Part shown: piece by piece, positions 26,685 to 35,538 of the stretch
How positions within the stretch are numbered: the stretch's first letter is position 1
Layout of the letters: each line of letters starts with the position of its first letter
NCBI GenBank assembly: GCA_036961355.1
Contig: JBALVL010000012.1
Span: 58,092-122,091, forward strand
Direction: 5' to 3'
Source of the DNA: Motiliproteus sp036961355
GTDB lineage: Bacteria; Pseudomonadota; Gammaproteobacteria; Pseudomonadales; Balneatricaceae
Length of the DNA stretch: 64,000 nucleotides
Notes under the pieces: generated by a model
Database searches by the model: none
What the model saw: only the letters and a program-made list of their open reading frames with translations
Told to the model about the DNA's origin: nothing
Program-made: the position numbers and the translations under genes

Positions 26685-27773
26685 CTAACAATGACTCGAT
26701 GGTGCTTGGAAAGCATGAACGCAATTACGTCCATTGGACTTGGCTGTATAAAGGGCTTTATCCGCCATCAGACTCAGCTCTTTTATACCTTGATTAGCTT
26801 GAACCATGCCGCTAAAAAATCCTGCGCTAATGGTTATAACGTCGGAGCAGTTTGAGTAGGCATGCGGGATGGCCAGTGATTCAACGTAGCGACAGCATTT
26901 ATCGGACAGGGCATGGATATCGCAGCCATCATCAGAGATGAAGATGGAAAACTCTTCACCACCGCTTCGGGCGACAACATCGCTGGCACGGCCGGCGATG
27001 TGCTTTAAAACAGAGGCCACTTGCTTCAAGCACTGATCGCCTTGTTCGTGGCCGTAGTGGTCGTTGTAGGCCTTAAAAAAATCGATATCCAGTAAGATCA
27101 CACCGACGTTGCTGTGGTCTCGTTTCGCTCGTCCCAGCTGTGACTTAACAATCTCGTCATACATCCGACGGTTGGGGATACCGGTCAGTGGATCGTGCAG
27201 TGATTGGTGGATGACTCTGAGAAATAACGGTTTCGTACGTCGATAAATAATCGTTAAAGTGAAGAGCAGGAAACAACAGATGACGAAGACATAGGACCAG
27301 TGGATTTTATTGATCGTTTGATTAATCGCCATCGAGTCCTGGCGGGTATCCCGTTGGAATATTATTTTTCCGAAGAGTTCATTTTCAACCAGTACTGATT
27401 GGGTGATTGAAGAGATAGATAAGTCGATATCAGTGTTGGCTGATAGTGCACCTGATTTTGATAACAGGTCTCCATTCTCATTCTGGATTTCAATATAAAC
27501 AATTTCAGGAATACTTTCAGATACATTAGATAATGCATTGGTTAAAAAAATTATATCCTCGATTATAAGAGCATCAATAATAATATTATTGATGATCTCA
27601 CCTACCATCATGTTTCTGGATTGAAGCAGACTTTCTTCGTAGGTTTTTTCAATAAAGTTTATCAGAATCCAGCTGGCCAGGATGAACGCCAAGACGATTA
27701 ACGCCAACTGTAGAATCAGTTGGCGCCATATTTTGGAGAGGCTTTTGCGGTGGCTACTACTAGATTTGGTCAT
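26685..27773 (-). CDS. Membrane-anchored diguanylate cyclase
   Basis: A 362-residue protein with a membrane segment near residues 15-40, a periplasmic sensor-like region to about residue 150, a second membrane segment (SYVFVICCFLLFTLTIIY), and a C-terminal GGDEF domain. The active-site GGEEF is at 271-275 and the I-site RxxD (RASD) at 262-265, so it should be active and product-inhibited. It overlaps the upstream PhnD-like gene by 14 bases. The pair probably forms a periplasmic ligand sensor coupled to cyclic-di-GMP synthesis. Confidence 0.88.
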   Translation of the reverse strand: MTKSSSSHRKSLSKIWRQLILQLALIVLAFILASWILINFIEKTYEESLLQSRNMMVGEIINNIIIDALIIEDIIFLTNALSNVSESIPEIVYIEIQNENGDLLSKSGALSANTDIDLSISSITQSVLVENELFGKIIFQRDTRQDSMAINQTINKIHWSYVFVICCFLLFTLTIIYRRTKPLFLRVIHQSLHDPLTGIPNRRMYDEIVKSQLGRAKRDHSNVGVILLDIDFFKAYNDHYGHEQGDQCLKQVASVLKHIAGRASDVVARSGGEEFSIFISDDGCDIHALSDKCCRYVESLAIPHAYSNCSDVITISAGFFSGMVQANQGIKELSLMADKALYTAKSNGRNCVHAFQAPSSHC

Positions 27774-28602
27774 GAATAAAAAACTTGCTGTTCGAATCGA
27801 TCGCTTTGATGATACTGGCGAAATGGCGGCCTTCCTCGGTGACGGTGGTGTAGTCTAACCCTTTGCTTTCAGGTAGTCCTATCAATGCGTCCTGTAACGC
27901 ACGGAATACAACTGGGTCTATTCCACTGCTGGCAATCCAGGGTTTTGTCGGGACAGGAAAGGTGCTGATGGTCTGCAGTTGGTAGCCTTTCGCTTGCAAG
28001 GACTTCAATGTATTAGCGTTGAGTGCACCGGCTTCGTACAAGCCTTCAGCAACAGCGATGCCTACTCGGTCGTGACGATCAAGGTAGTCGTGGTGATCGA
28101 GATCAGATTCATTAACTCCAGCTGCATTGAGCATCTGCTGGGAGAGGTAGCGACCGATGGTTGAATTCTGTTCACCGAAAGCAAATGAACGCCCCTGCAG
28201 GTCACTGAGGGTAGCGATGGGGCTACCCGTTTGTACGCAGATGGCACCATCAAAGAATAGCTCACCTTTTTTTCTCTCTACTGCGATTAAACGGATATGT
28301 TTATTTTTGTTCTTACTTAAAATATAGGACGCGGCACCAAATCGAGAAAAGTCGACTTCGTTTTTGATTAAACGACTGATACCTTCCTGATAGGTTCTGG
28401 CGACATCCATTTTAATGGTAACGGGACGGTTAAGTTCCAACGATATCGATCTTTCTAACTGATCGAGAATTGGTCTGAATTTCTTAACAATAGCCCGTGG
28501 CTGCTCGTTAGCGTATATCCCGAACACTAACTCTTCGGCGTAGGATAGTTGGTATGCGCAGGTCGATAGCAGTAACAGTAGCGATGTAGAGAACAACTTC
28601 AT
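27760..28602 (-). CDS. PhnD-like periplasmic substrate-binding protein
   Basis: A 280-residue protein with a signal peptide (residues 1-22, ending SYA) and a phosphate/phosphonate-type binding fold: ELVFGIYANEQPRAIVKKFRPIL, FSRFGAASYIL, LSDLQGRSFAFGEQNSTIGRY. No ABC permease or ATPase is adjacent. Its stop lies inside the coding region of the downstream diguanylate cyclase. This suggests it is the ligand-sensing partner of that enzyme and not a transport component. The ligand is unknown. Confidence 0.8.
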   Translation of the reverse strand: MKLFSTSLLLLLSTCAYQLSYAEELVFGIYANEQPRAIVKKFRPILDQLERSISLELNRPVTIKMDVARTYQEGISRLIKNEVDFSRFGAASYILSKNKNKHIRLIAVERKKGELFFDGAICVQTGSPIATLSDLQGRSFAFGEQNSTIGRYLSQQMLNAAGVNESDLDHHDYLDRHDRVGIAVAEGLYEAGALNANTLKSLQAKGYQLQTISTFPVPTKPWIASSGIDPVVFRALQDALIGLPESKGLDYTTVTEEGRHFASIIKAIDSNSKFFIHDQI

Positions 28603-28735
28603 ACAATCTCACCTACATATTTAAATGTGCAGGCAATACTAGCACTGCCTGATAGTTAAATGAAATCAGCCAGTTATTTTAGCGTTGATGAATTTAACGG
28701 TGTTAAACCGTAGTGTCTTTTATTGTGGGGTTTAA

Positions 28736-29401
28736 ATGAAAAGCTTTGATTGGATCTATCAGCATGTCAGCGAACGGGAAAACGCCGATCTGGCTTTTTC
28801 TCGCTTGCCGCTGGTTAAGAGTGCTGATGAGTTGCGGGTGATCTCGGATGATCGCTATCTGTCGGCCATCTGTCGCCGGGTATTTAGGGCGGGATTGAAG
28901 CATTCATTGGTTGATAGTAAATGGCCGGTATTTGAGCAAGCGTTCTTCGGCTTTGATCCGCGTAAGTTGAGCTATCTCAGCGATGAACAGCTCGAAGCGC
29001 ATATGCACAATAAGGCGCTGATCCGGCACTGGGGTAAGATTAAGTCGATCCGCGCTAATGCGTTGATGGTTTGCGAACTGGCTGAGACCCACGGCAGCTT
29101 CGGTCAGTTGATTGCGGATTGGCCGTGTGATGACATCATCGGCTTATGGGCGTTATTAAAAAAGCGGGGCGCTCAGTTGGGTGGACAATCAGCGGCATCG
29201 TTTCTACGGATGGTGGGTAAGGACAGCTTCCGCTTGAGTCCGGATGTGGTGGCCGCGCTGAAAGCGCAGGACATCGTTGACAAGATGCCAACCTCAAAAC
29301 GTGATCTACAATTGGCGCAGGATGCATTTAACCAATGGCAACAGCAGAGCGGCCAGCCGTTGAGTCATATCAGCATGCTGTTGTCGTTTACCGTTGGCTA
29401 A
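28736..29401 (+). CDS. DNA-3-methyladenine glycosylase I (Tag)-like protein
   Basis: A 221-residue protein resembling Tag-family base-excision glycosylases. The regions FEQAFFGFDPRKLSYLSDEQLEAH and KIKSIRANALMVCELAETHGSF correspond to the helix-hairpin-helix core. The N-terminus lacks the cysteine/histidine zinc ligands of E. coli Tag, so substrate range or even activity may differ. The gene is monocistronic, divergent from the PhnD-like gene. A GGGGTTTAA sequence precedes the ATG. Confidence 0.7.
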   Translation: MKSFDWIYQHVSERENADLAFSRLPLVKSADELRVISDDRYLSAICRRVFRAGLKHSLVDSKWPVFEQAFFGFDPRKLSYLSDEQLEAHMHNKALIRHWGKIKSIRANALMVCELAETHGSFGQLIADWPCDDIIGLWALLKKRGAQLGGQSAASFLRMVGKDSFRLSPDVVAALKAQDIVDKMPTSKRDLQLAQDAFNQWQQQSGQPLSHISMLLSFTVG

Positions 29402-29433
29402 ACGCAGCTTGCGGTCGCTCTTGGTGGGGCTCC

Positions 29434-29787
29434 TTAATGATCGGACCAGACCGCGTATTCATTGCCGTTCGGGTCACTGAAGTGAAATCGTCGTCCCCCC
29501 GGAAATTCGAAAACCGGCTTGATAACAGCCCCTCCGGCTCGCTCAATCTTGGCTTGTGTAGCTTCCAGCTGGTCGCTGTAGAACACCACCAGCGCGCTAC
29601 CGGTTTGGGTTGATAGCGACAGTTCGGACCGGAAGAGACCACCGTCGATTCCTGCGTCTGAAAAGGCGCTGTATTCGGGGCCGTAATCGGTAAACGACCA
29701 GCCGAATACGGTGCTGAAGAAGACTTTGGCAGTTTCAATATCTTTGGCCGGAAATTCCAGATAGTTGATCTTCTCGTGCCGATTCAT
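29434..29787 (-). CDS. VOC-family (glyoxalase-like) protein
   Basis: A 117-residue single-domain member of the vicinal oxygen chelate superfamily, with the pattern INYLEFPAKDIETAKVFFSTVFGWSFTDYG at the N-terminus and GRRFHFSDPNGNEYAVWSD at the C-terminus. Such small proteins include metal-dependent dioxygenase or resistance enzymes and many of unknown role. It lies between the Tag-like gene (convergent) and aqpZ on the same strand. Confidence 0.8.
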   Translation of the reverse strand: MNRHEKINYLEFPAKDIETAKVFFSTVFGWSFTDYGPEYSAFSDAGIDGGLFRSELSLSTQTGSALVVFYSDQLEATQAKIERAGGAVIKPVFEFPGGRRFHFSDPNGNEYAVWSDH

Positions 29788-29842
29788 GGTGGTTTCTCCG
29801 TTCGCTATCTTGATGCTCTAAAGCCGGTGGCTGTTCAGTATG

Positions 29843-30532
29843 TTATTGATCATTGCTGCCGATAAACCGATAGACGCTCGCTCCTAAGATTGCACCGACG
29901 ATGGGAGCAAGCCAAAACAACCATAGCTGGGCGGTGGCCCAGTCGCCAACGAAGATGGCAACACCGGTGCTGCGGGCTGGATTGACCGAGGTATTGGTGA
30001 CCGGAATGCTGATCAGATGGATCAGGGTCAAACACAGGCCGATCGCTAACGGTGCCATCCCTGCAGGAGCGCGTTCGTCGGTCGCTCCGAGAATTACCAG
30101 CAGAAACATCATCGTCATCACCACCTCGGTAACCAAGGCCGCAGTTAATGAGTAGCCTCCGGGTGAATGCTCGCCATAGCCATTGGATGCAAAACCGGCG
30201 GCAAGGTCAAAAGCCGGAGCGCCACTGGCGATCAGGTAGAGCACGCCACCGCCTATGCAACCACCAATTACCTGAGCGACGATATAGGGAAATAACTCGC
30301 CAGCCGGAAAGCGGCCACCGGCCCAGAGGCCGATAGAAACTGCGGGATTGAGGTGACAGCCGGAGATATGACCGATCGCCACCGCCATTGTTAGGACTGT
30401 CAGACCGAAGGCTAATGAGACTCCGAGCAGGCCGATGCCGACTTCGGGAAATCCCGCGGCTAACACTGCGCTGCCACAACCACCGAGGACTAACCAAAAG
30501 GTTCCGAATGTTTCAGCTAGGTACGCTTTCAT
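29843..30532 (-). CDS. aqpZ: Aquaporin Z
   Basis: A 229-residue water channel of the inner membrane with six membrane segments and the two pore motifs HLNPAVSIG and SVNPARSTG. The histidine/arginine selectivity-filter context (NPARSTG) fits AqpZ more than glycerol facilitators. The ATG at 30532 is preferred to a TTG four codons upstream because that TTG lies in the GGAGAG ribosome binding site itself. It is monocistronic or transcribed ahead of the VOC-family gene. Confidence 0.93.
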   Translation of the reverse strand: MKAYLAETFGTFWLVLGGCGSAVLAAGFPEVGIGLLGVSLAFGLTVLTMAVAIGHISGCHLNPAVSIGLWAGGRFPAGELFPYIVAQVIGGCIGGGVLYLIASGAPAFDLAAGFASNGYGEHSPGGYSLTAALVTEVVMTMMFLLVILGATDERAPAGMAPLAIGLCLTLIHLISIPVTNTSVNPARSTGVAIFVGDWATAQLWLFWLAPIVGAILGASVYRFIGSNDQ

Positions 30533-30796
30533 ATCGCTCTCCAAAGGAAATTAATTTTTTAGGAAGCTCTAATCAAGCCTTCAGACCTTACCGAAGTACT
30601 AATGGACTTGATCAGGTGCTCCTTTGTTTACCGCACTGATGTGATCGGGTACATGTCGAATGAGGGTAAGACTAGCTGTTTTTGGTGAAATTGCTGGTGC
30701 ACCAAGATGATAGCTTCCCTGCACTCGGGCGCTGCTGTAGTGTCGCTTGTTGTTTAGCCCTATAAGATTGTTCGATAACTGCTACAGGTCGCCAGC

Positions 30797-31270
30797 GTGA
30801 ACAAAATCGCCATCTTTGTTGATGTCCAGAACATCTATTACACCAGTCGTCAGGCCTATGGCCGTCAATTTAATTATCGCAAACTGTGGCAGCGGATCAG
30901 CCAGCAGGGCGAAATTGTGTCGGCGACCGCTTACGCGATACATCGCGGCGATGATAAGCAGCTGAAGTTTCAGAACGCGCTAAAACAGATCGGCTTTGAT
31001 GTGAAGCTCAAACCTTATATCCAGCGTAGCGATGGTTCTGCTAAGGGGGATTGGGATGTTGGGATTGCCATTGACGTGATGGCAACTGCACCACAGGTTG
31101 ATACTGTTGTGTTGCTGTCGGGGGATGGTGACTTTGATCTGCTGATGGAAAAGATCAAACGGGACGATCAGGTGAGCGCCGAAGTTTACGGAGTGCCGGC
31201 GTTGACGGCTAACTCATTGATCAATTCAGCCAGTGTTTATCACCGTATCGATGAAGAGTTGCTGCTCTAG
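30797..31270 (+). CDS. NYN-domain (LabA-like) protein
   Basis: A 157-residue protein of the NYN/PIN-like nuclease superfamily. Conserved acidic positions are visible in IAIFVDVQNIYYTSRQ, KGDWDVGIAIDVMATA and VVLLSGDGDFDLLMEKIK, which together make the metal site seen in LabA and related RNases. The function is probably RNA processing or turnover, but no target is known. It has its own transcription unit; the ribosome binding site is unclear and the start may be the preceding GTG region. Confidence 0.82.
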   Translation: MNKIAIFVDVQNIYYTSRQAYGRQFNYRKLWQRISQQGEIVSATAYAIHRGDDKQLKFQNALKQIGFDVKLKPYIQRSDGSAKGDWDVGIAIDVMATAPQVDTVVLLSGDGDFDLLMEKIKRDDQVSAEVYGVPALTANSLINSASVYHRIDEELLL

Positions 31271-31945
31271 CGTTGTCTTGTAACTGCTTATCTCTTCGGT
31301 TTTCTGTACCTGGGTGCGGTACTTCGAGATCCAGGGTTGAAACAACAACTAGATGTATTAGTTGAAGCAATGTTGGTCGTAGTGGATCCGCCCGCAATGG
31401 TTTCTCATACCCTGTTCTGTTCTAGTCTCTGGCACTTTTGTGCGCCGCCTTTCAATGCTTTGTCGCCATATCTCCCTTTTACGCCGGTTTCGTTAGTCAT
31501 GATAGCGTTCACTGGGCCGATGGTGGCTGACCTTTATTGCAGGTTAAGTACCAGTTTATAAAGTAATTACATCCTACCTCATTGTTTAGATTCTGCTTTT
31601 GTCGCAATTTTGATAATACCCTGCCTGCGTCCTCTCGAGGCTGTTGGACCGGTGTTATCACTCCTCCAGAGTGGTCTTTCGTGCCTCTCCTGATTCCGTT
31701 GTCTGTTAATGGATACAAAAAAACATTGTTTATAATCAATGAGTTGAAAAAACAGGCTTTCACTGTGTCGGTAAAGAGAGACATACAGGCGTTTGGTTTT
31801 TTAATATTTTACAGGTAGGTATTTGATTTATAAGTATATCTTAATAGTGGCACAAAGCTTGATATAGCTATGAGTATCCGTCAGCTTTCCCAGCACGGGT
31901 AGCAGAATAAACCTGCTTAAAATCACTTGTATAAGGAAATTCACT
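31271..31945. other. Long AT-richer intergenic region, no supported gene
   Basis: 675 bases with only short open frames on both strands, none with a recognisable domain or convincing start. The last 150 bases are AT-rich and presumably contain the promoter of the EF-hand gene. No tRNA or obvious structured RNA was seen. Confidence 0.5.
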
Positions 31946-32164
31946 ATGAATATCAGAACACTATGTGCAATTACATTGGTTAGCGCTTCGATGGTCACCT
32001 TTGCCGAAGAGAAGCCAGATTTTAAAGCGGTTGATGCCGATGCAGATGGCTATATCAGCATTGAAGAAGCCAAGGCTGTTCCTGGCTTGGCTGAAGTTTT
32101 CATGAAGTCTGACATCGATCAAGACGGCAAGCTGAGTGAGGTTGAATACAGCGAGATCAGTTAA
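31946..32164 (+). CDS. Small secreted EF-hand protein
   Basis: A 72-residue precursor with a signal peptide (about residues 1-20, ending TFA) and two EF-hand calcium-binding loops, DADADGYISIEE and DIDQDGKLSEVE. Both loops have acidic residues at positions 1, 3, 5 and 12. After export it would be a roughly 50-residue calcium-binding protein in the periplasm. An AAGGAAATTCACT ribosome binding site is well placed. Its partner is unknown. Confidence 0.85.
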   Translation: MNIRTLCAITLVSASMVTFAEEKPDFKAVDADADGYISIEEAKAVPGLAEVFMKSDIDQDGKLSEVEYSEIS

Positions 32165-32421
32165 AACGGCCAAATATTTGCCTGCTTTATAGTCTGAGTG
32201 GAGTTATCACTAAACCGGAAGTTGTTTTGCGTCGAACCGCATGGAAGCGATCCGATGCCGTAATGATCGGATCCGGGGTCTACTGAATCTCCCTTTGGGG
32301 GCCTCGGGTTAAAGTAAGGCCAGTTACAGGGCGTTACTTGTGGTGATAATTTCAGTCAGGCTTTTTTGATGTACCCCTGGATTTGGATGACAACCAGGTT
32401 GATGGCTATGGAGGTCACTAC

Positions 32422-32829
32422 ATGGAAAACCGCGTTCTGGGAGTTACTCCCGATTCTCGCGATTTAGCGCATGTGTTAAAGGCGCAACTCAACTACCAAT
32501 GGATTGATGATGGCTATCATGAACCTTGGGAACTTAGGTTCCTGTTTCAACCGATAGATATTGATGCCGACAGGTTCAAAATAAACATCGCTATCCTTGC
32601 CAACCGAAACGGAACCCCTCATGACTTGCAGCATGTGCTCTATTTAGAACTCATTGGTCATAACAGCGAGTTGTTTTTGGGGTGGTCATCGGGTGTTAAT
32701 CCCTCCTCAGGATCGACCGTTGAGGCGTTTAAAGGGATCTATCCGCTACAGCAGATAATCAACGATATTCGGATAGCGTTGGTAGGGTATCGAATAGAAG
32801 TGTCCATGCCAGAGGTTAGCGCGGCGTAA
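32422..32829 (+). CDS. Hypothetical protein, 135 residues
   Basis: A soluble acidic protein with no family I recognise, no signal peptide and no membrane segment. The ATG at 32422 is chosen because GGAGG lies seven bases upstream; the open frame extends 13 codons further upstream without such support. It is alone between the EF-hand gene and purK. Confidence 0.55.
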   Translation: MENRVLGVTPDSRDLAHVLKAQLNYQWIDDGYHEPWELRFLFQPIDIDADRFKINIAILANRNGTPHDLQHVLYLELIGHNSELFLGWSSGVNPSSGSTVEAFKGIYPLQQIINDIRIALVGYRIEVSMPEVSAA

Positions 32830-33011
32830 GGGGTAGTTTTATATCAGAACTGATCTTGGCTTACAAAATGGCTCTTGTGCGTACGACACCCACCATTACA
32901 GCTGTGGGCGTCTATGCATCAAATTGAAGACAAGGATAGTTGGCTAAGCGCGGCTAGCCCGTGTTTATCATCGACTCGACTACGCGCTGCTGTTTCAGCG
33001 CTCTGTTGTTT

Positions 33012-33037
33012 GTAATCGATGTTCGTAATCGATGTTG
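33012..33037. repeat. 13-bp tandem duplication downstream of purK
   Basis: GTAATCGATGTTC followed directly by GTAATCGATGTTG, in the non-coding gap between the hypothetical gene and purK. Confidence 0.85.
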
Positions 33038-33074
33038 GTTATTTCCCCGTACATCGCTACTAGCGTGAATTGTT

Positions 33075-34175
33075 TCAGCCGCTAGCGGCAAAAGCCTTAT
33101 TGGTCGGTGTTTGCAGCTGTGACAAGCGTAGCTGGAGCGTCGCTTCGTCTTTGGCCTGAAGAGTGGTATGGCCGACTTTACGGCCGGGTCGACAGGCTTT
33201 ACCGTAGACATGTAGATGCGCGCCGGACACCTGAAGCACTTCTGTGCGCTCGGGAAGAGAGCCTATATGGTTAATCATGGCGCTGAAACCGATCGCTTCT
33301 GTGGAGCCCAGCGGCAGATTCAAAATAGCCCGCAAGTGATTTTCAAATTGGTTGGTTTGGGCACCCTCAATGGTCCAATGCCCCGAGTTATGAACACGGG
33401 GAGCGATCTCGTTAGCGTAGAGTTCGCCCTCGATTTCAAAGAGTTCTAGCGTCAGCACGCCGACATAGTTAAGTTCTTCAGCGATCCGCCGGACGAATCC
33501 TTCGGCGCGCTGCTGCATCGGGTCGTCAGGGCGGCTGATGGCAACATCAAGCACCCCCTGGTGATGGCGATTTTCTGAGACCGGGTAAAATAGCATTTCG
33601 CCATCCTGGCCCCGGACGCTGATGATGGAAAGTTCGCGCTGGAACGCAACAAAGGTCTCCAGAATGGACGGGGTGCCCTCAAAATCCTGCCAAATCTGGG
33701 CCAGCTCATCCATCCGTCGGAGTACCACCTGACCTTTGCCGTCATAACCTTGGCTGCGGGTTTTCAGCACCGCAGGTAGGCCGGTAAAAGCGATCGCCTG
33801 CTTGAGCTCGTCGAGGTCGTTGACCGCAGCAAAGCTAGGTACAGGGATATCCAGGGTTTGGAATAGTTTCTTTTCGCTCAATCGGTTTTGCGCCACTGCC
33901 AGTGCTCCGGCGGGGGGGAAGGTTGGCGCTGTTGCCGCCAGTAGTTCGACGCTGGCAGCCGGAACGTTTTCAAATTCAAAGGTCACAACATCGGCGCGTT
34001 GTCCCAGCTCTTTGAGCAATAGACTGTTGTCCAAAGCACCGTTGAGGTGTTTGCCAAGCGGTGCGGCGCAAGCATCTTTGGCCGGATCCAAAAATACAAA
34101 TTCCAGGTCGAGCGGATGCCCCGCCAACGCCAACATGCGGGCGAGTTGCCCTCCGCCGAGTATCCCTACTTTCAT
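33075..34175 (-). CDS. purK: N5-carboxyaminoimidazole ribonucleotide synthase
   Basis: A 366-residue ATP-grasp enzyme of de novo purine synthesis that carboxylates AIR with bicarbonate and ATP. The N-terminus GILGGGQLARMLALAG and the ATP-grasp segments VLKTRSQGYDGKGQ and YANEIAPRVHNSGHWTIEG are characteristic. It starts four bases inside the end of purE (overlap), giving a purE-purK operon. Its product goes directly to PurE. Confidence 0.95.
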   Translation of the reverse strand: MKVGILGGGQLARMLALAGHPLDLEFVFLDPAKDACAAPLGKHLNGALDNSLLLKELGQRADVVTFEFENVPAASVELLAATAPTFPPAGALAVAQNRLSEKKLFQTLDIPVPSFAAVNDLDELKQAIAFTGLPAVLKTRSQGYDGKGQVVLRRMDELAQIWQDFEGTPSILETFVAFQRELSIISVRGQDGEMLFYPVSENRHHQGVLDVAISRPDDPMQQRAEGFVRRIAEELNYVGVLTLELFEIEGELYANEIAPRVHNSGHWTIEGAQTNQFENHLRAILNLPLGSTEAIGFSAMINHIGSLPERTEVLQVSGAHLHVYGKACRPGRKVGHTTLQAKDEATLQLRLSQLQTPTNKAFAASG

Positions 34176-34681
34176 AGTGTGCTCACGCGTGGGTCGGGGT
34201 TACTGAGCACAGTATCGGTTTGCTGTTGGCGATACAGATTCAGCGCTTCACGGTATTGCGGGTACTTGTTGCCCAGCATCGCCGCCGCCAGCAGAGCTGC
34301 GTTGGCGGCACCCGCATTGCCGATCGAGAGTGTGCCCACGGGTATCCCTGCGGGCATCTGTACGATCGATAACAACGAGTCCATCCCATTCAGCGCTTTG
34401 GATTGCACCGGCACACCAAGAACCGGCAATACCGTCTTGGCTGCGGCCATCCCTGGCAGGTGAGCGGCACCGCCAGCACCGGCGATGATCACTTCAAGCC
34501 CGCGCGATTCCGCCGCGTCTGCGTACTCGAACAGTTTTTCGGGGGTGCGGTGCGCCGAGACGACTTCGACCTCGTGCGGGATGCCGAGTATCTCTAGAAT
34601 CTTGGTGGTATGGCTCATGGTGTCCCAATCAGACTTTGAGCCCATGATAATGCCCACCAGCGCTGTGTTGTTGCTGTTCAT
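34172..34681 (-). CDS. purE: N5-carboxyaminoimidazole ribonucleotide mutase
   Basis: A 169-residue class I PurE that converts N5-CAIR to CAIR. The motif MGSKSDWDTM near the N-terminus and AGAGGAAHLPGMAAAKT are diagnostic, and the length is typical. It is first in the purEK operon and lies 28 bases downstream of the carbonic anhydrase gene, which could share its transcript. Carbonic anhydrase would supply the bicarbonate that PurK consumes. Confidence 0.95.
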   Translation of the reverse strand: MNSNNTALVGIIMGSKSDWDTMSHTTKILEILGIPHEVEVVSAHRTPEKLFEYADAAESRGLEVIIAGAGGAAHLPGMAAAKTVLPVLGVPVQSKALNGMDSLLSIVQMPAGIPVGTLSIGNAGAANAALLAAAMLGNKYPQYREALNLYRQQQTDTVLSNPDPRVSTL

Positions 34682-34709
34682 AGCTAGGGTTATCCTGGTT
34701 TGATGGCGG

Positions 34710-35345
34710 TTAACGGATCGATTGAAACGCTTGGGTGCCGGTTTGCAACACCTTCAGCTCTGCGTTGTTTAAGTCGTAATACCAGCCGTGCAGTGTTAGC
34801 TCTCGAGCTTCGACCCGTGAACGGATCCAGGGGAATTCCATCAAGTGCTCGAGTGACTGGCCAATGCCGGCAAGTTCGCAGGCTTGGTAACGCTCGGTTG
34901 CACTGGTGTGTTGTGGATCGTCCAGCACCTGTTGCCTTACCGTCTGTAGTTGGCTCATCCAGCGCCAGATAAAGCTGTCAGGATTAACCTCTTCGGATCT
35001 GTCCATCAACGACTTGATGCCGCCGCACTGGGAATGCCCCAGCACGATGACGCTCTCGACGCCAAGACCGGTTACCGCAAACTCCAGCGCCGCACTAGTG
35101 CCGTGCAGGCTATGGTCGTACTCACAAGGCGGGACTAGGTTGGCGACATTGCGAACCACAAACAGGTCTCCCGGATCACAATCGAGAATGATCGACGGTT
35201 CGACCCTGGAGTCGCAGCAGGATATCAGTGCGATTTTGGGGGCTTGTCCTGCCTCGGCCAGTTTGATCAACGACGCTTTATTCTGCTGGTAGTACCCGGC
35301 GCGAAATCGCTGGTATCCCTGCATTAATTTGTCGGTTGCTGGCAT
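34710..35345 (-). CDS. can: Beta-class carbonic anhydrase
   Basis: A 211-residue beta-carbonic anhydrase interconverting CO2 and bicarbonate. Zinc ligands are in SCCDSRVEP (C-x-D-x-R) and HSQCGGI (H-x2-C). The ATG at 35345 is preferred to one 11 codons upstream because GAGGAA is seven bases ahead of it. It is divergent from a LysR-type regulator and sits just upstream of purE-purK on the same strand. It may be controlled by that regulator and may feed bicarbonate to purine synthesis. Confidence 0.93.
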   Translation of the reverse strand: MPATDKLMQGYQRFRAGYYQQNKASLIKLAEAGQAPKIALISCCDSRVEPSIILDCDPGDLFVVRNVANLVPPCEYDHSLHGTSAALEFAVTGLGVESVIVLGHSQCGGIKSLMDRSEEVNPDSFIWRWMSQLQTVRQQVLDDPQHTSATERYQACELAGIGQSLEHLMEFPWIRSRVEARELTLHGWYYDLNNAELKVLQTGTQAFQSIR

Positions 35346-35480
35346 CGTAATGTTCCTCAATTTTGCTGTGTCAGACAAACGCGAAACCGTGGCGATACGG
35401 ACGCTTAACCGGCAGACTGCATTTGGTTGGGAGGCATCTGCTGGGGTGAGAAAGATTACAGGTGTATAAGGATAAGAAAA

Positions 35481-35519
35481 ATTAATTATTTTTTAGCATT
35501 TTGTTTTATGATAATTAAT
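35481..35519. promoter_or_regulatory. Inverted repeat in the can/lysR divergent promoter
   Basis: ATTAATTAT (35481-35489) and ATAATTAAT (35511-35519) form a perfect 9-base inverted repeat with a 21-base spacer. The right half lies in TGATAATTAATCA, which fits the T-N11-A pattern of LysR-type operators. It sits 19 bases before the regulator start, as expected for an autoregulated divergent pair. Confidence 0.6.
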
Positions 35520-35538
35520 CATTAGTGCGAGGTTTTCG

